From Gammaproteobacteria bacterium (GTDB taxonomy: Bacteria; Pseudomonadota; Gammaproteobacteria; Steroidobacterales; GCA-2729495): a stretch of 40,286 bases of DNA. This document shows, one piece after another, positions 1 through 6,660 of the stretch (the first letter of the stretch is position 1; every line of letters starts with the position of its first letter). The notes under the pieces were generated by a model. It had not been told where the DNA came from and searched no databases. It worked only from the letters and a program-made list of their open reading frames with translations. The DNA lies in contig JAJRUG010000073.1 in the NCBI GenBank assembly GCA_024277915.1, positions 1-40,286 on the forward strand. Reading direction: 5' to 3'. Both the position numbers and the translations under genes were made by a program.

Positions 1-22
1 GCGCCCTGGGAGGTGTTTTATT

Positions 23-643
23 ATGGCTATCAGCCAGTTTCTAGTCCGTAACCGACATTGCACTGTATGGTACGGTCGTATCGTCATTCCCTTGAAGCTA
101 CGCGAGCATTTTAACGGCAAGCGTGAGATTAGAAAAACGCTCGGCACGTCTGATCGAAAGGCGGCAAAAAGACTGGCCTTACAATTCTGGGTAAACTGTC
201 AAGATGGGTTTGATCGACTGGAAGAGAATATTACCCGAGAAGATTCTTTAACGAACACGGGCCAATTTCTGGCATGGCTGCCGCAGGAATTGACGGATAA
301 GGAGACGCCCCTGCATATGCCTCCGCATCGGAAGATCGAAAAATTTCTAAAGGGACGGCATGAAAAACGCTACCTTGACCTCAATGACCCCTTTGGCAAC
401 AAATATGTCATCAATCTGGGTGATCCTGAAAAAGAAGCTGGCCTCGCCTTAAAGCTTCAAGAAAATGCTGCCGCCCTGCTTGAGAAATACAAAGACAATC
501 CTGAAATGCTGGATCGGCTGTTCAAAGTCCAGAACTCTCAGTCTCTCCCTACCCACCCTGATCAGCCAGAAAGCCCTACCGCTTTGAGTGAAGCGATTGA
601 CCTCTATACCCCCTCGCAAAAATCACTTGATAATGTCCTTTAA
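23..643 (+). pseudogene. Truncated site-specific integrase (N-terminal part only)
   Basis: The 206-residue product begins like integrases that carry the DUF6538 N-terminal arm: a short basic segment with WYGRIVIP, then REIRKTLGTSDRKAAKRLA, which in these enzymes binds arm-type DNA sites. Full-length members are usually about 400 residues or more and end in a tyrosine recombinase domain with the R-H-R-Y catalytic residues. Nothing like that follows here: the frame stops just after the LSEAIDLY segment where the core-binding domain should begin. A GGGAGG ribosome binding site lies 9 bases before the ATG, so the stub may still be translated. It sits beside a fic gene and a broken IS, as expected in an eroded island. 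The assignment rests on the N-terminal pattern only; a recombinase function is not supported. Confidence 0.6.
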
Positions 644-671
644 AAGCTCTAGATTAGCAGATAAGGACATT
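632..671. repeat. 9-bp inverted repeat between integrase stub and fic
   Basis: AATGTCCTT (632-640) and AAGGACATT (663-671) are perfect inverted copies separated by 22 bases. The second arm runs into four further T residues, so on the plus strand it could act as a weak intrinsic terminator for the integrase stub. The same TGTCC heptad recurs in alternating orientation inside the start of fic, so an operator role is also possible. Confidence 0.45.
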
Positions 672-1082
672 TTTTAAGGTTATAGGTCACTTTAAGAGAC
701 AAAATGACGAAGAAAGTAGAAACGGAAAACAAGGAAATAATTGATATTCTGGCGAAACACCCGGAAGGGTTGAGCCGTGGAGAGATAGATAAAAATCTTT
801 CTTTGCCTATTAATAACAAGACCTTGCAAAGGCGTTTGGTGGCATTAGTTGAGGCTGGATCAATATATAAAGAGGGTAATAGAAAGTCTACTAAATACTT
901 CCATCCAAATCCGGTTTTAGAGACAGAAACGAGCGACATTAAGGACACTTCTGATCAAATATTTTCGCAAAAGAGCCTGAGTGTCCTTAAATACCTTGAA
1001 AAACCAACTCACTCAAGAGAAATAGTGTCCTATAAAAAGGAGTTCCTGGACACCTACATACCCAACGAGACAGTTTATGTCC
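634..1082. repeat. Cluster of TGTCC/GGACA heptads in alternating orientation
   Basis: TGTCC or its complement occurs at 634, 665, 943, 982, 1026, 1048 and 1078. The copies form facing pairs: 632-640 with 663-671, 940-948 with 981-989 (a perfect 9-bp inverted pair TAAGGACAC/GTGTCCTTA) and 1025-1030 with 1048-1053. They cover the fic leader and the winged-helix-to-Fic linker region. Roughly one occurrence would be expected by chance over this distance. The function is inferred only. Confidence 0.4.
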
Positions 1083-2068
1083 CTACAGCAGAGAGAATGC
1101 GCCTAAGAGAGGCAGGAGAAAGGCTAGACCAAGAATTAGCAGCCGGAACCTATGCTCAGCAGATATGCCAAAAACTCCTGATTGACCTCTCCTATAACTC
1201 CAGTCGATTAGAAGGCAATACCTACTCCAGGCTCGATACTGAAAAGCTCGTTGTGGAGGGCATAACCGCCGAGGGGAAAATTCATGAAGATTCCGTGATG
1301 ATCATGAATCACAAGGAAGCGATTTTATTTTTAGTTGAGAACGCAGAGGAAATAGCGCTCAATTCTTTCACAATCTGCAATTTGCACAACCTGCTCGCAC
1401 AAGACCTTCTTTCAAATCCTGAAAGCTGTGGCAGTATCCGAAAAATTGAAGTCAATATCGGAAAATCTACTTATAAACCTCTGAACAACCCCTATCTTCT
1501 AAAAGAATATCTGGAGCTTATTTTTGTTAAGGCAAGAAAAATAGAAGATCCTTTTGAGCAAAGCTTCTTTGTTCTGGTTCATCTTTCATACTTACAAGCA
1601 TTTGAAGATGTAAACAAAAGAACAGCACGTCTTGCCTGTAATATCCCTTTCATTAAAGGGAATCTATGCCCCCTCAGCTTTACCGATGTGCCAAGGGATG
1701 ACTACCTTGCCACATTACTCATGATCTATGAAACCAACAATGTAGAACCAATGAGGGAGCTATTTACAAATGCCTATTTACGCTCATGTAAACAATACGC
1801 AATTGTTAAAGAAAGTCTGGGCGAAATAGATGCCTACCGTATTCAATACCGAACTCAGCGTAAAGCCGTCATGGGGCAGATCATTAAAAAGGATTTGCAT
1901 GGTTCTGACATAGAAGCCCATATCGAAAGTTACTGCGAGAAGAATGAAATTGAAATGAGTGAAAAATTTATTGCCATGACACTTGCAGATTTAGATAGCC
2001 TTCACGCGGGTGCAATCATTGGCCTTGGGATTACTGAAGATCAATTCAATGCCTGGAAAGAAACATAA
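704..2068 (+). CDS. Fic-domain protein with N-terminal winged helix and non-canonical Fic motif
   Basis: The product has 454 residues. Residues about 8-68 form a probable winged helix (LSRGEIDKNL, then a basic wing). Residues about 150-340 carry the Fic fold: an inhibitory helix with S166-x3-E170-G171 of the (S/T)xxxE(G/N) type, the GSIRKIEV flap region, and the core motif at 298-306. That motif reads QAFEDVNKR, where AMPylating Fic enzymes have HPFx(D/E)GNGR. The catalytic His is therefore Gln and both glycines are replaced, although the nucleotide-binding Asn and Arg remain. Known Fic enzymes transfer AMP or other phosphate-containing groups to target proteins; this one may be inactive, divergent or mainly a DNA-binding regulator. 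Its base composition is visibly A+T-richer than the rest of the window, pointing to horizontal acquisition. TGTCC repeats at its 5' end could be autoregulatory sites. Confidence 0.8.
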   Translation: MTKKVETENKEIIDILAKHPEGLSRGEIDKNLSLPINNKTLQRRLVALVEAGSIYKEGNRKSTKYFHPNPVLETETSDIKDTSDQIFSQKSLSVLKYLEKPTHSREIVSYKKEFLDTYIPNETVYVPTAERMRLREAGERLDQELAAGTYAQQICQKLLIDLSYNSSRLEGNTYSRLDTEKLVVEGITAEGKIHEDSVMIMNHKEAILFLVENAEEIALNSFTICNLHNLLAQDLLSNPESCGSIRKIEVNIGKSTYKPLNNPYLLKEYLELIFVKARKIEDPFEQSFFVLVHLSYLQAFEDVNKRTARLACNIPFIKGNLCPLSFTDVPRDDYLATLLMIYETNNVEPMRELFTNAYLRSCKQYAIVKESLGEIDAYRIQYRTQRKAVMGQIIKKDLHGSDIEAHIESYCEKNEIEMSEKFIAMTLADLDSLHAGAIIGLGITEDQFNAWKET

Positions 2069-2103
2069 TTAGCTCACGTTAGAAAGACCATTTCTCGGAT
2101 AGG

Positions 2104-2704
2104 CAACCCCGGTCGCTATGATGAATCAGGTTCTGTGTCCCGGTTCGTGACCACAGTGCCTGTTCCAGGGCCTCCAGCACCAGATCCGTACGCAGTGAAT
2201 TGGCAACCGCCAGCCGACGATGCGACGGGCGAAGACATCGATGATGAAGGCGACATAAACAAAGCCCGTCCAGGTCGCGACAAAGGTGATGTCGGCTACC
2301 CACAGCTGGTTGGGTCGGGTGGCTGTGAACTGCCTATTCACCAGGTCGGCCGGTCGATCGGTGGCGTCATCACTGATCGTGGTTTTGCATGAACGACCAC
2401 GCACCGCACCCTGCAGGCCCAGAGACCGCATCAGCCGCTCCACGGTACAGCGCGCCACAGCTATATGTTCACGATTGAGCTGCCGCCATACCTTGTAGGC
2501 ACCGTAGACACAGAAATTATCGTCCCAGACCCGCTGGATCTCACCCTTGAGTGCCCCATCACGCCGGGTTCGCCGCGGCAGCCGGGAAAGATCCACCTCG
2601 CGGGCCTTGCACTCGTAGTAGGTGGATGGGGCAATCGGCAACTGGGCGCAGATCGGCTCGACCCCGAAACGAGCTTTATGCTCATCAATGTAAGTCACCA
2701 TCAT
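2104..2704 (-). pseudogene. IS3-family transposase OrfB, frameshifted and truncated
   Basis: The protein starts MVTYIDEHKARFGVEPIC and has the HTH_21-like segment, then the rve integrase core with the first Asp in LWVADITFVATW and the second in HHSDRG. Near 2206 one G appears to be missing on the coding strand: the frame runs GWRLPIHC instead of the expected GWR-VANSLRTD, and the downstream part (VANSLRTDLVLEALEQALW) continues in another frame. After HSDRG the sequence is no longer transposase, so the third catalytic residue is absent. The normal orfA/orfB arrangement with programmed frameshifting is recognisable at 2699-2704. Confidence 0.85.
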
Positions 2705-2817
2705 TTCAGTCGGCGGTCGAGCTCCGCCCACTGGGACTGATGCTCCCCCTGGTGTTCAAACACCAGCCGGACAGCCCGTTCCCGAACCTCCGGCGAATAT
2801 CTCGTAGATCTGTTCAT
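2701..2817 (-). pseudogene. IS3-family OrfA with internal deletion
   Basis: The reading frame encodes 38 residues starting [19 protein letters not shown], the standard N-terminus of this group of IS3 OrfA proteins, and ending AELDRRLK before the stop, which is the standard C-terminus. About 60 residues that normally lie between them (rest of the helix-turn-helix and the leucine zipper) are gone, with the join at SQWA|ELDRR. Both borders remain in frame. A GAGGATGG segment lies just upstream of the ATG. Confidence 0.75.
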
Positions 2818-3030
2818 AACTCCATCCTCTCAAAAAATGGAGCCTCCGGTAAACCCGGGGTGATTCACATCAACCTTAAGCTCACAATCTGATGAAAACG
2901 GATTGAACGATTTCCGAGATCGTTAAACGCTCATGCTCGTTAAATAATTTCCGCGCCTTGACGGACAGCGAGGGTCAATCAACATCATTGTTTGATTTGC
3001 CCTGCCCGACCTTAGGGCTTAGCGCCTGCC

Positions 3031-3411
3031 TCAGTTTTTGTGCTGCATTCCTTTCATGCGCTTTTCCATGCGTTCTTCCATTTTCTTTCCCATCTCATGG
3101 CTATCCGACATCATCGTGTCGAGGCGACCGACCATTTTACCGAGCAATTCTTTATCTTCGGCAGATGGTTTGTGATTCAGGTCCTGCAGTATAGACATGG
3201 TCTGTCTCAGCATTGCCATCGTCTCAATTGCCATCTGCTGGCGAGCCTTCATCATCCCCATGCCACCCGCACGGCCCATTTTCTTGCCTTCCATGCTCAT
3301 CTTTCCCTGATAATCCTTACCATCCGGCATATCGGAATCGCCGGCACTGGCAAAACTGCCTGTCAAAATCAGAGATAAAAAGATCGACATCATGAGTATT
3401 TTAATTTTCAT
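3031..3411 (-). CDS. Small exported methionine-rich protein
   Basis: The mature part is unrelated to any family I recognise with confidence. The start is set at 3411 because an AAGGAG site sits 8 bases upstream; a further ATG at 3429 overlaps that site and is unlikely to be used. The 126-residue product begins with a Sec signal peptide (KIKILMMSIFLSLILTGSFASA, cleavage after ASA likely). The mature part is helical, charged and strikingly rich in Met, with clusters GGMGMMKA, ETMAMLRQTM and HEMGKKMEERMEKRMKGMQH. Methionine- and histidine-rich periplasmic proteins of this size often bind Cu(I)/Ag(I), but no defined metal motif is present, so that is only a suggestion. A 7-bp inverted repeat lies 20 bp upstream. 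Confidence 0.65.
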   Translation of the reverse strand: MKIKILMMSIFLSLILTGSFASAGDSDMPDGKDYQGKMSMEGKKMGRAGGMGMMKARQQMAIETMAMLRQTMSILQDLNHKPSAEDKELLGKMVGRLDTMMSDSHEMGKKMEERMEKRMKGMQHKN

Positions 3412-3430
3412 CCGGGCAACTCCTTTCATG

Positions 3431-3448
3431 CTGATTCTGATGAATCAG
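3431..3448. promoter_or_regulatory. Inverted repeat upstream of the Met-rich protein gene
   Basis: CTGATTC and GAATCAG are perfect 7-bp arms with a 4-nt spacer, 20 bp upstream of the start codon at 3411 on the minus strand. It could be an operator or a leader hairpin. No regulator can be named. Confidence 0.35.
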
Positions 3449-3529
3449 ACAGTTCTTGGCTAACTAGAGGCATCTAGGCTCCGATCTTATCATCGGGAGA
3501 AGCGAATAGCAGCGAAGAATTGCCGGGCC

Positions 3530-3595
3530 TTACTCGGCACGCAGTGCATCGACCGGATCCAGATTCGAAAGCCGCACCACTATTATCGAAGAAGG
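3530..3595 (-). pseudogene. C-terminal fragment of a MacB/FtsX-type ABC permease
   Basis: Reading the minus strand up to the TAA at 3530-3532 gives VVRLSNLDPVDALRAE. This matches the typical end of MacB/LolC-like permeases (A..L.PVEALR.E). Nothing upstream continues the permease, because the frame runs into the 3' end of the HD-GYP gene. The fragment is enclosed by perfect 9-bp inverted repeats CCGGGCCTT (3523-3531) and AAGGCCCGG (3592-3600). The identification rests on about 14 residues, so it is tentative. Confidence 0.45.
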
Positions 3596-3600
3596 CCCGG

Positions 3601-4545
3601 TCACCCAAATGATGGTTCGGCAGCGCCCTCCAGCTTGCTCAGAATATGCTCCAGAGTCTGAACGACTCTCGTATCCACCTGTGCGCCACTCATCGAACGA
3701 AGCACGGCGAGCGCGTCATCACTCTGCATTGCCTGCTTGTATGATCTTTGCTCGATCAGCGCCGAGTATATGTCCGCAACCGTCAGTATCCGGGTTTCCA
3801 GCGAGATCTCATCGGACTTCAGACCACGAGGATAACCCGAGCCATCGAGATGTTCATGATGGCAAAGCACCAGTTCAGCAATGCGTTCTGCACCGCTGAT
3901 CGGCTGAAGAATAGCGGCTGCTACTTCAGGGTGTCGATGAATTTGCTCGATTTCCTCCGCACTGACCTTCGAAGGCTTAAAAAGAACATCATCTTTCAAC
4001 CCGATCTTGCCGATATCATGAGTGATGCCGGCAAGGTGCAGCAAATCAAGAGATTCCTCGGACAAGCAGAGTTCGGTACCAATCTGTACAGCTAACGCCG
4101 CTACGGCCTCGCTATGTTCGCGAGTGCAGGAATCCTTGGCATTCAGCGCTGCCGATAGCGATGAGATTGACTGAATTACAGCACGGCGCTCCGCATATTT
4201 TTCTTGTTTGCGCCGCTGCTCGTGCTCGGCGTGCTCCCGATCAACAAAGATACCGCCACCAATTCCGATAAACGGAAACAAGACGACCAGTGCGATTTGA
4301 TTCATATTCTCGCCCAGGTTACCCGACCAGGATATGAAGATATGTGCGGATAACAGCAAACAGCATGCTGCTGCCATCCAGGCGCCTCCCCTGACTCCGA
4401 ACCACAATGCACCCAGCATTAAAGGAACGAAATAAGCCAGCCGGAACATTACGTGAAAAACATGCTCTACGCTTGTCGATATGCCCGTGAGAAAGTGGAG
4501 CACGGTAATAACGACCAGCGACAAAAGCAAAACAGTAATGCGCAT
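3601..4545 (-). CDS. Membrane-bound HD-GYP domain protein (putative cyclic-di-GMP phosphodiesterase)
   Basis: The start at 4545 is chosen because GGAGG precedes it by 7 bases; an upstream in-frame start would place that site inside the gene. Of the 314 residues, about 1-110 are hydrophobic and contain four probable membrane segments resembling the DUF4118/KdpD-like sensor module. A charged linker follows (REHAEHEQRRKQEKYAERR), then a complete HD-GYP domain. Metal and catalytic residues are visible in REHSEAV, HDIGKIG, HRHPEVA and HHEHLDGSGYPRGL, so the domain looks active. HD-GYP enzymes hydrolyse c-di-GMP to pGpG or GMP. The membrane part probably senses an unknown signal. No GGDEF domain is fused. 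Confidence 0.85.
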   Translation of the reverse strand: MRITVLLLSLVVITVLHFLTGISTSVEHVFHVMFRLAYFVPLMLGALWFGVRGGAWMAAACCLLLSAHIFISWSGNLGENMNQIALVVLFPFIGIGGGIFVDREHAEHEQRRKQEKYAERRAVIQSISSLSAALNAKDSCTREHSEAVAALAVQIGTELCLSEESLDLLHLAGITHDIGKIGLKDDVLFKPSKVSAEEIEQIHRHPEVAAAILQPISGAERIAELVLCHHEHLDGSGYPRGLKSDEISLETRILTVADIYSALIEQRSYKQAMQSDDALAVLRSMSGAQVDTRVVQTLEHILSKLEGAAEPSFG

Positions 4546-4675
4546 TCGCTCACCTCCCCCTGTAAACTCGCACACCACGAACAGCAGATGCCCGACCCCC
4601 GTCAGTTACATTGATCCGACCTGCTGACTCAATCAGATCAACCCCGGCGCGTTGGCTGCACCGGGAAAAAGAACA

Positions 4676-5395
4676 TCACTCAGATGAATTGATGACAAGA
4701 TGCTCGCGAACACGCTGGCGGAGCACCTTGAGATCTTCTTCGTTGCCAACGGACAGCTCCACGGCAGCGGAACTTCCGAATCGTGTCATTTCGACACCGG
4801 TAATATACAAGGGGCAACTCTCCATACCGATTTGCTCCGTGGTTCGGGCGAATGCAAGGTGACAGTGAATATGAGCAACCGCGGCGTTGACGTCAACGCC
4901 TTCACTGAACCGAAAACGCACACCTCCCGGAATATCCTTTGCGGCCTCGATCTGTCCCAGCAATGGACAGGCTCCTCGCGTTTGTGGCGGGAATGCCTTA
5001 CACGCCAACTCTTCAAAGTTATCCAATGATTCAGCCGCAGCCAGATGATCGGCCGCGTGACGCTCAAGCTGCGCCGAAGCGCTCAGGTGTCGCTCAGTGG
5101 GATTGTAGCTCTGCACGTCCCAGTAAAAATCACTGTAGCTGGAGCCATCTTCATTGGATCCCACATAGGGATTGTAGCGTGAACCCGGGGTCACGATCGC
5201 GTCCGGGTCGTAGCGCTTAAGATGCTCGGATGCTTGTCCCTGATCCGCCTCGGCTGCAATCCGATGTGCCTCGGCAGTCATATCATCCGGACGGGTACCC
5301 GGTGTTACGCACCCTGAAATCACGATCAGCAGAAAGACCAGCAAACCACATAGCTGCCAACGCGCTGCTCCCCACCTGGCAATGATGGAACTCAT
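4676..5395 (-). CDS. Putative lipoprotein of unknown function
   Basis: With the start at 5395 the 239-residue product opens with a basic N-region, a hydrophobic stretch and the lipobox VISGC, so it should be lipidated on Cys and anchored in the inner or outer membrane. The open frame extends further upstream (to 5545), but those starts would bury the signal sequence; no good ribosome binding site decides between them. The mature part contains TPGSRYNPYVGS, a central Ala/His-rich helix, two Cys pairs (LACKAFP, GACPLLG, HCHLAF, ESCPLY) that could form disulphides, and a C-terminal SVGNEEDLKVLRQRVREHL segment. I do not recognise a domain. It lies between the HD-GYP and Usp genes on the same strand but with gaps above 100 bp. 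Confidence 0.6.
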   Translation of the reverse strand: MSSIIARWGAARWQLCGLLVFLLIVISGCVTPGTRPDDMTAEAHRIAAEADQGQASEHLKRYDPDAIVTPGSRYNPYVGSNEDGSSYSDFYWDVQSYNPTERHLSASAQLERHAADHLAAAESLDNFEELACKAFPPQTRGACPLLGQIEAAKDIPGGVRFRFSEGVDVNAAVAHIHCHLAFARTTEQIGMESCPLYITGVEMTRFGSSAAVELSVGNEEDLKVLRQRVREHLVINSSE

Positions 5396-5569
5396 GCCCG
5401 AAAATCGAACACGGCAAACCGTGGGATTTATTGCATTTTTTGCTCTAATCGGCTGAGCCATCCTTGATCCGGGCCATCCTTTGGACAGCAGGGCGTGACA
5501 ATAATAAATATAACAACGAACAGTCAATGACTGCTGCCAGAGCATACCACTGTTATAGACAGCCAGACA

Positions 5570-6502
5570 CTAGTGCTGCCGATGAAAAGAACCCGCCGGC
5601 TGTGGCTTGAAAGTTACCGGGCTGATGTAGCCCTTTGGTTTGATCACCATCACATCACAATTCAAATGATCAAGCACACGCTCCGCGGTACTCCCGATAA
5701 TCGCGTGTTCAAGTCTTGAGCGTGAAACAGCACCCATGATAACCAGATCGGTTTTGAGTTCATCGGCAACCCGCGGAAGCAACTGGTCTGCACTACCTGC
5801 GTACATATGCACCCGTGCGCCTGGAACCTGAAACTTCTCTGCAAGCTCACCAAGTGCCCGGGAGTGTTCCAGTTCTGCTGATTCCGCAACTTCGTGAACA
5901 TCAAGTACCTGGGCTACATGAAACATGTGCGTGGCACCATCGAGCTGGTCTGCCAATTCGAGCGCTGCGGATAAAATGAGTGCATCGAGAGACGCCGGCT
6001 TGTCATTTTCATGCAAGGGGTCAACTGCAGCCAGGATTGTCGGTTGATCAAATTCCTGTTCAGAACTTGTCAGCCACAACGGAACCGGGCAGTTGCGGAT
6101 GAGTTGCCAGTCTGTATTGGTAAACAGCGCCCTGGAAAGGGCCGAATGATAATGCGTCTCCTTGAGAACATACTGCGAATTGCTGCGAAGCGCCTGCCGG
6201 ATAATACCTTCATATAGAGGTGTATCCCATGATGCGCTGAATGAAAAATCGATATCATCTTCGGCATACCCATCGGCCAGCTCGGCAAGAAACGCCAACT
6301 GATCGTCAATCACCTCTTCTCTTGCCCGCTTGAGATCCGCGGAATCAAAAAATCTCAGTCCCGCCAAGTGTGCATTGTAGTCACAAACGAATAGTTCGAG
6401 TCGCATCCGCAGGTGCCGGGCAAGATACACACCACGATCAAGGGCGGCATGTGAACCGGATGCCGGGTCTATGACGATCAGTATGCTGTTTGACCTGGTC
6501 AT
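5570..6502 (-). CDS. Tandem-domain universal stress protein (UspE-like)
   Basis: The 310-residue product contains two Usp domains in tandem (about 4-150 and 160-300), the size and architecture of UspE. The first opens with SILIVIDPASGSHAALDRGVYLA. The second ends with DLVIMGAVSRSRLEHAIIGS followed by TAERVL and DVMVIKP, a version of the G-x2-G-x9-G(S/T) nucleotide-binding motif in which the second Gly is not clear. Usp proteins are cytoplasmic and accumulate in starvation or stress. The start is the ATG at 6502, preceded by GGGAGGG at a normal distance. Its promoter region is shared with the divergent kinase-fusion gene and contains two perfect inverted repeats. Confidence 0.85.
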   Translation of the reverse strand: MTRSNSILIVIDPASGSHAALDRGVYLARHLRMRLELFVCDYNAHLAGLRFFDSADLKRAREEVIDDQLAFLAELADGYAEDDIDFSFSASWDTPLYEGIIRQALRSNSQYVLKETHYHSALSRALFTNTDWQLIRNCPVPLWLTSSEQEFDQPTILAAVDPLHENDKPASLDALILSAALELADQLDGATHMFHVAQVLDVHEVAESAELEHSRALGELAEKFQVPGARVHMYAGSADQLLPRVADELKTDLVIMGAVSRSRLEHAIIGSTAERVLDHLNCDVMVIKPKGYISPVTFKPQPAGSFHRQH

Positions 6503-6534
6503 CAATATCCCTCCCGGAATCCATCAGGCAGAAT

Positions 6535-6564
6535 AGCATCACATAATAAATATCATGTGATGCT
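6535..6564. promoter_or_regulatory. 10-bp perfect inverted repeat in divergent promoter region
   Basis: AGCATCACAT (6535-6544) and ATGTGATGCT (6555-6564) are perfect inverted arms with a 10-nt A/T-rich spacer, 33 bp upstream of the Usp start and about 100 bp upstream of the divergent gene. The centre-to-centre distance of 20 bp (two helical turns) suits a dimeric regulator. The arms have the outward order TCACA-N-TGTGA, the reverse of a CRP site. Confidence 0.45.
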
Positions 6565-6578
6565 CACCGATAGAATCC

Positions 6579-6599
6579 GCAATTGCCCCCGGCAATTGC
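6579..6599. promoter_or_regulatory. 9-bp stem, 3-nt loop hairpin upstream of kinase fusion gene
   Basis: GCAATTGCC (6579-6587) and GGCAATTGC (6591-6599) pair perfectly around CCC. No T-tract follows, so this is not a standard terminator. It lies between the preceding operator-like repeat and the start chosen for the plus-strand gene, as a regulatory hairpin or second operator would. Confidence 0.35.
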
Positions 6600-6660
6600 T
6601 AATAACCCTTACATATTTCCCCCTATCCGAAACCGGCAAGATATGCGCTATCGTGTCCGG

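Larger units (their letters stand above)
2104..2867 (-). mobile_element. Defective IS3-family insertion sequence remnant
   Basis: The element is read on the minus strand. It begins at an IS3-type terminus, TGAATCACCCCGGGTT (2867 downward), and continues through the start of orfA, a fused and shortened orfA tail, and orfB up to the second catalytic Asp (HHSDRG, about 2104-2121). Beyond that point the similarity stops: the C-terminal third of the transposase, with the catalytic Glu, and the other terminal inverted repeat are missing. The cut end lies about 35 bp from the fic stop codon, so the deletion or recombination that joined the fic segment to this locus probably removed the rest of the element. 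It cannot encode a working transposase. Confidence 0.85.

Noticed and set aside
649-948. Minus-strand 99-codon frame overlapping the fic start, as a possible antitoxin
   Set aside because: It is antisense to the fic winged helix, has no ribosome binding site, and resembles no Fic antitoxin; the inhibitory motif is already inside the Fic protein.
6535-6564. CRP-binding site
   Set aside because: CRP sites read TGTGA-N6-TCACA; here the arms are in the reverse order (TCACA then TGTGA), so the known consensus is not met.
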